The position numbers were made by a program, and so were the translations under genes. 11,983 bases of DNA from Fluviibacter sp048859965 (GTDB lineage Bacteria; Pseudomonadota; Gammaproteobacteria; Burkholderiales; Rhodocyclaceae). The DNA is taken from positions 1 through 11,983 of the forward strand of contig JBLIZO010000027.1 of NCBI GenBank assembly GCA_048859965.1, read 5' to 3'. Below the pieces are notes generated by a model, which ran no database searches, was not told the DNA's origin, and saw only the letters and a list, made by a program, of their open reading frames with translations. This document shows, in pieces, positions 6,902 through 11,983 of the stretch; the stretch's first letter is position 1; every line of letters begins with the position of its first letter.

Positions 6902-8944
6902 ATGAATCCTCTCCTCGATTTTGCGGGGCTTCCCCGCTTTGATGCCATTCAACCCACCGATGTACAGCCGGCAATCAACCAGCTGCTCAACGAAGCGCGC
7001 GCCGAAGTCGAACGTCTGTTAAAGCCTGAGGTCCCTGCGACGTGGGCAGACTTTGCAGAACCGCTGCAAGACAACCTGGAGCGTCTGTCTCGCGCCTGGG
7101 GCATTGTTGGCCACCTGCACAGTGTTAATGATATCCCGCCGTGGCGCGAGGCCTATAACGCCATGCTGCCCGAGGTCACCACGTTTTACGCTGGCCTTGG
7201 CCAGAATCTAGCCCTGTTCAAACGCTATCAAACTCTGGCGGCCAGCCCAGAATTCACCACACTCAGCCCGGCACGCCAGCGCATTCTGCAGAACGAAATT
7301 CGTGATTTCCGTTTGTCGGGTGCAGAACTGCCTGACAGCGAAAAGCCACGCTTTCAGGCACTCCAGGAGCGTCTCTCACAACTCGCGGCCAAGTTCTCGG
7401 AAAATCTGCTTGATGCGACTAACGCCTTCCAGCTCGATGTCACGAATGAGGTGGAACTCGATGGTCTACCGGCCGACGTCAAAGCCGCTGCCAAAGCCGC
7501 CGCTGAAAAAGCGGGTGTCACCGGCTGGCGCTTCAGCCTCCAGGCACCGTCTTATCTACCGGTGATGCAATACGCCAGCCATCGACCGCTGCGCGCCCAG
7601 ATGTACCGCGCCTATGCCGTGCGCGCCAGTGAGTTTAACGACTGCGCCAGCAAGCCCGAATGGAACAACGCCGCACTCATCGACGAGATTCTCAAGCTAC
7701 GGTCAGAAATGGCGCAGATGCTCGGCTATCAAAATTACGCCGAAGTATCGCTGGTTCCCAAAATGGCAGACAGCGTGCCCCAGGTGCTGGCCTTCCTGCG
7801 CGACTTAGCGCAACGTGCCAAGCCCTATGGGGCCGCTGACCTCGAAGAACTCACAAAATTTGCCCAAACCGAACTCGGGTTCGACAGTATCGAACCCTGG
7901 GACATCGCCTACATTTCTGAAAAACTTAAACAGGCCCGATACAGCTTCTCGGATGACGAAGTAAAGCAATACTTCCCGGAACCTAAAGTCCTCGGCGGCC
8001 TGTTCAGCGTGATTGAGCGCTTGTTCAGCGTCCAGATCACACCGGATACAGCACCCGTGTGGCACCCGAGCGTCCGCTTCTTCCGCATCACCAAAGACGA
8101 CCAATTGATTGGCCAATTCTATCTGGACCTCTACGCCCGCGAAGAAAAGCGCGGCGGCGCCTGGATGGATGAAGCGCTCACCCGTCGCCGCACCGGCAAT
8201 GGTATTCAAACCCCGGTTGCCTATCTCAATTGCAACTTCCCGGCCCCTGTGGGCAACAAACCTGCCACCTTTACGCACGACGATGTGATCACGCTGTTCC
8301 ACGAAACCGGGCATGGTCTGCATCACATGCTGACCCAAGTCGAAGACCTGGCCGTCTCCGGCATTCATGGCGTGGAATGGGATGCCGTCGAGCTGCCTTC
8401 GCAGTTTATGGAGAACTTCTGCTGGGAATGGTCTGTATTGCAGGATATGACGGCGCACGTCGATACCGGTGCACCGTTGCCGCGCGCACTCTACGACAAG
8501 ATGCTCGCCGCCAAGAATTTCCAGAGCGGTCTGTTCACCCTGCGCCAACTGGAATTTGCGTTGTTCGACCTGCTCATTCATAGCGATCCAACTTGCGCAA
8601 CACCCGTGCTCGACACCCTGTTCAAAGTCCGTCAGGAAGTCGCCGTCATTCACCCACCGGCCTGGCATCGCTTCCCGAACAGCTTCTCGCACATCTTTGC
8701 GGGTGGATACGCGGCAGGTTACTACAGCTACAAATGGGCTGAGGTGCTCTCAGCCGATGCCTTCGCAGCTTTCGAAGAAAGCGGTGATCCGGTCGATCCG
8801 GGTACCGGTGCCCGCTTCCTCAAGGAAATCCTCTCGGTGGGCGGTTCGCGTCCAGCCATTGATTCATTCCGTGCCTTCCGTGGGCGAGACCCGCAAGTCG
8901 ATGCACTGCTCCGTCATAGCGGCATGACGGCAGACGCTGTCTGA
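6902..8944 (+). CDS. prlC: Oligopeptidase A, M3 family zinc metallopeptidase
   Basis: Cytoplasmic zinc endopeptidase that degrades short peptides, including cleaved signal peptides. The 680 residues equal the length of E. coli PrlC/OpdA. The zinc site HETGH has ligands His467 and His471 and catalytic Glu468; the third ligand is Glu497 in DAVELPSQFMENFCWE, a hallmark of M3 peptidases. The C-terminal blocks FAGGYAAGYYSYKWAEVLSADAF and the closing FRGRDPQVDALLRHSGM match the oligopeptidase A branch. AGGAAG at 6889-6894 lies 7 bases before the ATG. It follows purC by 44 bases and precedes the channel-like gene by 14 bases. The N-terminal part is a helical domain covering the active-site cleft in this family. 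No signal peptide is seen, as expected for a cytoplasmic enzyme. Confidence 0.95.
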   Translation: MNPLLDFAGLPRFDAIQPTDVQPAINQLLNEARAEVERLLKPEVPATWADFAEPLQDNLERLSRAWGIVGHLHSVNDIPPWREAYNAMLPEVTTFYAGLGQNLALFKRYQTLAASPEFTTLSPARQRILQNEIRDFRLSGAELPDSEKPRFQALQERLSQLAAKFSENLLDATNAFQLDVTNEVELDGLPADVKAAAKAAAEKAGVTGWRFSLQAPSYLPVMQYASHRPLRAQMYRAYAVRASEFNDCASKPEWNNAALIDEILKLRSEMAQMLGYQNYAEVSLVPKMADSVPQVLAFLRDLAQRAKPYGAADLEELTKFAQTELGFDSIEPWDIAYISEKLKQARYSFSDDEVKQYFPEPKVLGGLFSVIERLFSVQITPDTAPVWHPSVRFFRITKDDQLIGQFYLDLYAREEKRGGAWMDEALTRRRTGNGIQTPVAYLNCNFPAPVGNKPATFTHDDVITLFHETGHGLHHMLTQVEDLAVSGIHGVEWDAVELPSQFMENFCWEWSVLQDMTAHVDTGAPLPRALYDKMLAAKNFQSGLFTLRQLEFALFDLLIHSDPTCATPVLDTLFKVRQEVAVIHPPAWHRFPNSFSHIFAGGYAAGYYSYKWAEVLSADAFAAFEESGDPVDPGTGARFLKEILSVGGSRPAIDSFRAFRGRDPQVDALLRHSGMTADAV

Positions 8945-8958
8945 TTTGGGGCGCCACG

Positions 8959-9603
8959 ATGCAACCAGCGGATCTCGCCACTAAAACCCTGGCTGACGCG
9001 CAACAGATCGTTCAGACGGTCGCACTCTGGCAAAACCTGTCCGTCGGCGCCATCACACTCTTTGTGATGCTCTGGATCAATGTCTTTTTTCAGAGGCGCA
9101 TTACACTGAACTATGAGATCCATGCCCGGATCAACCTCTATCGACAGCGCTACAACTACGTCTTTCTGAATTACTTCACCTCGATTATTTATCTCATCAT
9201 GGTGCAGGTGCTGGCGATCACAATCTGGGCGTTGACGCTGCGCGTAATGAATCTGATCAATGACCCCCTGGATGCACTGCTCTTTGCCGGTAGTTGCTAC
9301 ACCACCATCGGTATTGTTTCGGATGTCATGCCACCGGGTTGGAAAATGCTGGCCTTGTTTATTGCACTCTCCGGGTTATTTTCCGTTGCTTTGAGCACCG
9401 CCGCCATGCTGAATATGAGCCCCTTGTTCCGCTACGCCTGGATGAAAAAGCACGAGGACCATATCCAGAAAATCCTGAAAAAGAAGAATATTCACCTTCC
9501 GGATCTCAACAGCCCGATGCCGGAATTTATTGCGCCGAAAGATGGCAATGGTTTCGATGCTGACAAAACACCCTCAACACGCGTCTCGGATCAACAGCAA
9601 TGA
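8959..9603 (+). CDS. Membrane protein with potassium-channel-like pore region
   Basis: Unnamed 214-residue membrane protein. Three hydrophobic segments are visible, at about residues 26-44, 69-97 and 127-150. Between the last two lies a re-entrant-looking stretch (about 103-125) with TTIGIVSD at 115-122. This arrangement resembles the outer helix, pore loop and inner helix of two-transmembrane potassium channels (TTVGYGD), but the GYG signature is replaced by GIV. A charged stretch (residues 46-66) follows the first segment. After the last segment come a Lys-rich helix (162-177, including KKK) and a polar, probably disordered tail. GGGG at 8948-8951 can serve as ribosome site, 7 bases before the ATG. 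The gene lies 14 bases after prlC and overlaps the next gene by ATGA, so the three are probably co-expressed. Whether it conducts ions is unknown; a non-channel membrane protein is possible. Confidence 0.7.
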   Translation: MQPADLATKTLADAQQIVQTVALWQNLSVGAITLFVMLWINVFFQRRITLNYEIHARINLYRQRYNYVFLNYFTSIIYLIMVQVLAITIWALTLRVMNLINDPLDALLFAGSCYTTIGIVSDVMPPGWKMLALFIALSGLFSVALSTAAMLNMSPLFRYAWMKKHEDHIQKILKKKNIHLPDLNSPMPEFIAPKDGNGFDADKTPSTRVSDQQQ

Positions 9604-9920
9604 GCCTGATCACCTTTCGTTCGCCCACGCAGGGCAGCATCATCATGTTTGGTGAACATGCCCGCCAGTTACTGAGCGCCCTGAATCTGCCAGTGGCCGG
9701 TGAAATCCTCACTGCCGAGCTACCGGCCATGATTGCACGCCTCAAAGCAGCCATTGAAGCGGACAAACTGCATCACCCCATCACCTGGCCAGATGAGAGC
9801 GCCCCGGATTTCGACAAGAAAGCGCCGGTGATTATTCATTTCTCGCAACGCGCTGCCCCCTTGCTCCTGCTCATGGAACGCTGTCTGGCCGCCACCGAAA
9901 CCATTCGTTGGCCGGCCTAA
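9600..9920 (+). CDS. DUF1840 domain protein
   Basis: Small soluble protein of 106 residues resembling DUF1840, a family of unknown function found mostly in betaproteobacteria and neighbours. The resemblance, from memory, lies in the opening LITFRSPTQGSIIMFGEHARQLL, split as a beta strand (residues 3-7) then a Met-Phe-Gly turn into a helix, and in the central block LTAELPAMIARLKAAIEAD (37-55). A more divergent C-terminal half ends in a hydrophobic helix APLLLLMERCL. There is no signal peptide or membrane span and no catalytic motif I can name. The ATG overlaps the stop of the channel-like gene in the four bases ATGA (9600-9603), which implies translational coupling. The stop lies 9 bases from the end of the convergent spermidine-synthase-like gene, leaving almost no room for a terminator. 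Confidence 0.75.
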   Translation: MSLITFRSPTQGSIIMFGEHARQLLSALNLPVAGEILTAELPAMIARLKAAIEADKLHHPITWPDESAPDFDKKAPVIIHFSQRAAPLLLLMERCLAATETIRWPA

Positions 9921-9929
9921 CGTCGCACC

Positions 9930-10673
9930 CTACACCACGAACGGTAAGCCGTCTTGCTGTTCAACAAGCCGTCCAACCAACGGCGCCAGGTTCAACCCGG
10001 TCAGTTCTTGAAGTTGGGCAACGCGCGCACATAAAGTGGCTTCATCCAGTGACACGGTATCGTTAGCAGCCCCGAGCGCAATTACGTTGCCGCCCGGCGT
10101 TTGTGGCAATAACCGGGTGCGTCCGGTAAAAGCCGTGTCCAGCGCCAGGCAACTCTGCAAAAAACAGGGGCTGCGACTCAGGAAATTACAGACGAACAGG
10201 CCATTCGGCATCAACCGCTGATACGCATCCTCATAAAACAAAACCCTTTCCAAACCGCCAGCCTGGCCGTCGGCATCAAATCCATCCACCAGAATCAGAT
10301 CAAATGTATCCATCGTATTGGCTACCCATGCGGCACCTTCGGCCACCACGATATGCAATCGCTCGCTTTCCGGCGGCAAATTGAAGCCCTGGCGTGCCGC
10401 CGCAACGACCGCTGCCGACTGCTCAATCACAACCTGTGTTGCTTCCGGCAAATACCGGTGAATGAAGCGCGTCAGGGACCCGGCGCCCAGGCCAATCTGC
10501 AGAATCCGCTTTGGCATTTCCGGCCACGCTGCCGACAACAGCAACGCCGCCATCATCTCGCGGGTATAAGCCAGCTCCAGATCCCAGGGGCGCACAACCC
10601 GCATGGCACCCTGCACCCAATCGGAGTCGAAATGCAGCGTGCGAACACCACGAGATTCACGGATTTGAAGCAC
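9930..10673 (-). CDS. Spermidine-synthase-like protein (SAM-fold, atypical)
   Basis: A 247-residue protein with the SAM / decarboxylated-SAM binding fold of the spermidine synthase superfamily. From the GTG start, motif I ILQIGLGAGS is at residues 57-66, the acidic strand end VVIEQS has Glu84, AEG is at 111-113 and LVDGFDADG holds Asp130 and Asp133. Compared from memory with E. coli SpeE, the catalytic Asp pair region is kept. However, VEID has become IEQS, DDG has become AEG, and the Tyr-His-Glu before motif I is Tyr-Thr-Arg-Glu. The N-terminal beta domain is also short. It may therefore not make spermidine; many such proteins are annotated as spermidine synthase without test. I prefer GTG at 10673 because AGGGAG lies 8 bases upstream; a TTG at 10730 would add 19 residues without a ribosome site. 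It faces the DUF1840 gene and is divergent from the broken methyltransferase. Confidence 0.8.
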   Translation of the reverse strand: MLQIRESRGVRTLHFDSDWVQGAMRVVRPWDLELAYTREMMAALLLSAAWPEMPKRILQIGLGAGSLTRFIHRYLPEATQVVIEQSAAVVAAARQGFNLPPESERLHIVVAEGAAWVANTMDTFDLILVDGFDADGQAGGLERVLFYEDAYQRLMPNGLFVCNFLSRSPCFLQSCLALDTAFTGRTRLLPQTPGGNVIALGAANDTVSLDEATLCARVAQLQELTGLNLAPLVGRLVEQQDGLPFVV

Positions 10674-10681
10674 AACAAATA

Positions 10682-10687
10682 CTCCCT
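10682..10687 (-). promoter_or_regulatory. Shine-Dalgarno site fixing the GTG start of the spermidine-synthase-like gene
   Basis: AGGGAG on the minus strand, 8 bases before the GTG at 10673-10671. It would lie inside the coding region if the upstream TTG at 10730 were used, so it argues for the shorter protein. The remaining divergent spacer up to the methyltransferase ATG at 10745 must hold promoters for both directions; I see no convincing -35/-10 pair there. Confidence 0.65.
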
Positions 10688-10744
10688 GGGTAATCTTAAT
10701 GTGTGAGAATTCTACCGTCTTCAATTTCAACCAACGCCGTTTTT

Positions 10745-11077
10745 ATGACCGAAGCCTCGACCACCGCTGCTGTTGATCTCTTTCAAAAGTCCTGGCGTGT
10801 CTACCAGGACATCATTGAACACAACTACATGTTCCACCGGGAAATCTCAGCAGCATGCCGAACCATGCTCCAGCACTTTCAGCCGGGACAACGGCTGAGG
10901 ATTTTGGATCTGGGTTGTGGCGATGCCAGCATGGTTTTGCCATTATTGGCGCCTGACCGCATCGCCTTTTCTGAACAACTACCTCTCGGTGCTACGAAGT
11001 CACTGGAAACAACTCGCGCCAGAGGCCATGGATCTGGTTATTGGCCACGCAACCACTGGGCTGCATCCGGTTTGGAA
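10745..11077 (+). pseudogene. Remnant of class I SAM-dependent methyltransferase (internal deletion, 3' end cut by IS)
   Basis: The ATG at 10745 opens MTEASTTAAVDLFQKSW and HNYMFHREI, followed by SAM-binding motif I, ILDLGCGDAS (about residues 55-64). After LPLLAP the frame loses all methyltransferase character. In the frame one base further on, from about 10968, appears FLNNYLSVLRSHW, then QLAPEAMDLVIGHATTG (to about 11060). This looks like the C-terminal helices of the same family. Such enzymes usually have about 220 residues; only about 70 N-terminal and 30-40 C-terminal residues remain, so roughly 100 residues and one reading frame are lost near 10950-10970. The end is cut off by the IS. 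The original frame stays open to 11155 and could give a 136-residue chimera, almost certainly inactive. No Shine-Dalgarno site precedes the ATG; a GTG at 10703 is a less likely start. Confidence 0.75.
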
Positions 11078-11096
11078 GACACTTTGTTAAGGTGTC
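11078..11096. repeat. Inverted repeat GACAC / GTGTC upstream of orfA
   Basis: GACAC (11078-11082) and GTGTC (11092-11096) can pair around a 9-base centre; allowing one mismatch, the arms extend to 8 bases (GACACTTT with AAGGTGTC). It lies close to the presumed left end of the IS and 21 bases before orfA. It could be a transposase-binding site or a stem that blocks read-through from outside; this is inference. Confidence 0.4.
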
Positions 11097-11117
11097 AGAT
11101 CCAACCGGAGTATTTAA

Positions 11118-11414
11118 ATGGGCATTACCAGAAGGAAGTTCAGCAAGGAATTTAAGGTCGAAGCTGTCAGGCTAATCCAGGATCGCGGCGTATCGGTATC
11201 TCAAGCGGCCAGAGATTTGGATGTTGGCGAGACTGTATTGCGCCGTTGGGTGCGAGAGCTAACGGCAGACCCTGTGGATGCGTTTCCCGGCTTGGGCAAG
11301 ATGAAGCCTGAGCAGGAAGAAATTGCCCGGCTCCAGAAAGAAGTCGCCAAGCTCAAGATGGAGCGCGACATCCTAAAAAAAGCCGCAGCGTACTTCGCCA
11401 AGGAGTCGATGTGA
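11118..11414 (+). CDS. IS3-family transposase OrfA
   Basis: DNA-binding half of the IS3 transposase, 98 residues. The N-terminal part (RRKFSKEFKVEAVRLI, then SVSQAARDLDVGETVLRRWV, residues 5-46) is the helix-turn-helix that recognises the IS ends. The region from about 58 to 92 (PEQEEIARLQKEVAKLKMERD, split around Glu64, then ILKKAAAYFAKE) forms a leucine-zipper coiled coil for dimerisation. GGAG at 11107-11110 lies 7 bases before the ATG. The stop TGA (11412-11414) overlaps the GTG of orfB. OrfA alone typically represses or modulates transposition; the fused OrfAB carries it out. Confidence 0.93.
   Translation: MGITRRKFSKEFKVEAVRLIQDRGVSVSQAARDLDVGETVLRRWVRELTADPVDAFPGLGKMKPEQEEIARLQKEVAKLKMERDILKKAAAYFAKESM
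11360..11381 (+). other. Programmed -1 ribosomal frameshift site between orfA and orfB
   Basis: Seven A residues (11375-11381) read as CTA AAA AAA in orfA form an A AAA AAA slippery heptamer. GGAG at 11360-11363 lies 11 bases upstream, in the position where Shine-Dalgarno-like stimulators act in other bacterial frameshift sites. After a -1 slip the frame reads Ser-Arg-Ser-Val-Leu-Arg-Gln-Gly-Val-Asp and enters orfB without a stop, producing OrfAB. Confidence 0.85.
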
Positions 11415-11983
11415 AATTCGACTTCATCGCGAAACATCGAGGTACGTGGCCCATGAATCTCTTATGTGCGACGCTCGGTGTGTCCCGCAGTGGCTTTTAT
11501 GCCTGGTTAACCAGGCCGAGGAGCAAGCGCAGCCAGACTGATGAGGTTCTGGGAGCTAAAGTGTTCCAAAGCTTCATGGCCAGTGATCGGACTTACGGTG
11601 CAAGGCGCGTTTGGCGCGATGTTCTGGAGCTGGGTTACACCTGCGGCCTGCATCGCATTGAACGTTTGATGCACAACCAGGCCCTTCGTGCACGCCCAAG
11701 GCGTCGTGGTTTACCTGTTGATCGTGGCGTGCGCTCGGTCATTGCCGACAATGTTCTTGATCGGCAGTTCATGGCGAGTGCACCCAACCAGAAATGGGTA
11801 TCCGACTTTACCTATATCTGGACAGCCGAAGGCTGGCTCTATGTTGCCGTGGTTCTGGATCTCTATTCCCGACGGGTCGTGGGATGGTCGATGCAATCGA
11901 GCATGACCACCCAGTTGGTCGCGGATGCCCTGATGATGGCTGTCTGGCGTCGTGGCAAACCAGATCAGTTGCTGCACCACTCG
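11411..11983 (+). CDS. IS3-family transposase OrfB (partial, 3' end outside window)
   Basis: Catalytic half of the IS3 transposase, read in the -1 frame relative to orfA; 191 codons are present and open to the window end. The N-terminal part (MNLLCATLGVSRSGFYAW, about residues 14-31) is the HTH_21-type helix-turn-helix region. TYGARRVWRDV follows, and then the retroviral integrase-like core. The first catalytic Asp is Asp132 in WVSDFTYI; VVLDLYSRRVVGW is the conserved core strand. The window stops at LLHHS, exactly where this family normally continues Asp-Xaa-Gly-Ser-Gln-Tyr, so the second catalytic Asp and the Glu are outside. The protein is expected mainly as the OrfAB fusion, though the GTG at 11411 has AAGGAG (11400-11405) 5 bases upstream and could allow independent translation. 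The 191 codons seen carry no stop or frameshift. Confidence 0.92.
   Translation, partial: MKFDFIAKHRGTWPMNLLCATLGVSRSGFYAWLTRPRSKRSQTDEVLGAKVFQSFMASDRTYGARRVWRDVLELGYTCGLHRIERLMHNQALRARPRRRGLPVDRGVRSVIADNVLDRQFMASAPNQKWVSDFTYIWTAEGWLYVAVVLDLYSRRVVGWSMQSSMTTQLVADALMMAVWRRGKPDQLLHHS

Larger units (their letters stand above)
11073..11983 (+). mobile_element. IS3-family insertion sequence, left part (right end outside window)
   Basis: Identified by the orfA / orfB pair in 0 and -1 frames with an A7 slippery site and an IS3-type transposase. The left terminal repeat cannot be fixed without the right end. IS3 elements start with TG; candidates are 11073 (TGGAAG), 11085 and 11093. I chose 11073 because methyltransferase-like sequence fades just before it. 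At least 0.9 kb is present, of perhaps 1.2-1.3 kb in a typical element. Confidence 0.85.

Noticed and set aside
7805..8692. Antisense open frame (295 codons) over prlC
   Set aside because: Opposite the conserved catalytic domain of the M3 peptidase; no domain signature and no ribosome site I could defend.
9905..9990. Possible bidirectional terminator between the convergent genes
   Set aside because: GGCCGGCC and several short CTTG/CAAG pairings exist, but most lie in coding sequence and none is followed by a T run.
10688..10744. Divergent promoter with a TAGAAT -10-like hexamer on the minus strand
   Set aside because: No -35 element at suitable spacing on either strand; not enough to call a promoter.
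10703..11155. Intact 150-residue gene from GTG 10703
   Set aside because: Family-like sequence starts at the ATG at 10745, loses similarity after motif I, and the 3' part runs into the IS; the pseudogene reading explains both frames better.

Overview
The window is a GC-rich bacterial chromosome segment, most likely from a betaproteobacterium. The order tkt-gap-pgk-pyk-fba-purC, a class II fructose-bisphosphate aldolase of the Calvin-cycle subtype and a DUF1840 gene all fit that group. This is inference from remembered gene orders and family resemblance; no search was run.

Bases 1-9920 are a tightly packed run of plus-strand genes. First comes the end of a transketolase gene, then glyceraldehyde-3-phosphate dehydrogenase, phosphoglycerate kinase, pyruvate kinase and fructose-bisphosphate aldolase. 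Together they form the lower-glycolysis / gluconeogenesis / Calvin-cycle trunk. SAICAR synthase (purC, purine synthesis) and an M3 zinc oligopeptidase (prlC) follow. The largest gap in this run is 45 bases and no convincing terminator is visible, so much of it could be one operon. Behind prlC are a small membrane protein with a potassium-channel-like pore region and, overlapping it by ATGA, a DUF1840 gene.

On the minus strand, ending 9 bases from the DUF1840 stop, is a spermidine-synthase-like gene. Its start is best placed at a GTG (10673) behind a strong Shine-Dalgarno site. Divergent from it is the wreck of a class I SAM-dependent methyltransferase: the N-terminal part with motif I and the C-terminal part are both recognisable, but they lie in different frames with the middle missing. 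The remnant runs into an IS3-family insertion sequence that continues past the window end. The IS has orfA, a partial orfB and a clear programmed -1 frameshift site.

Most of the window is ordinary core metabolism. The points most worth a second look are: a GAPDH whose two classical cofactor-selectivity positions are both changed in a way that suggests NADP use; the channel-like protein with a non-canonical selectivity filter, coupled to DUF1840; the doubly damaged methyltransferase; and the spermidine-synthase-like protein with altered active-site motifs. I see no defence system, CRISPR array, RNA gene or obviously new multi-gene system.
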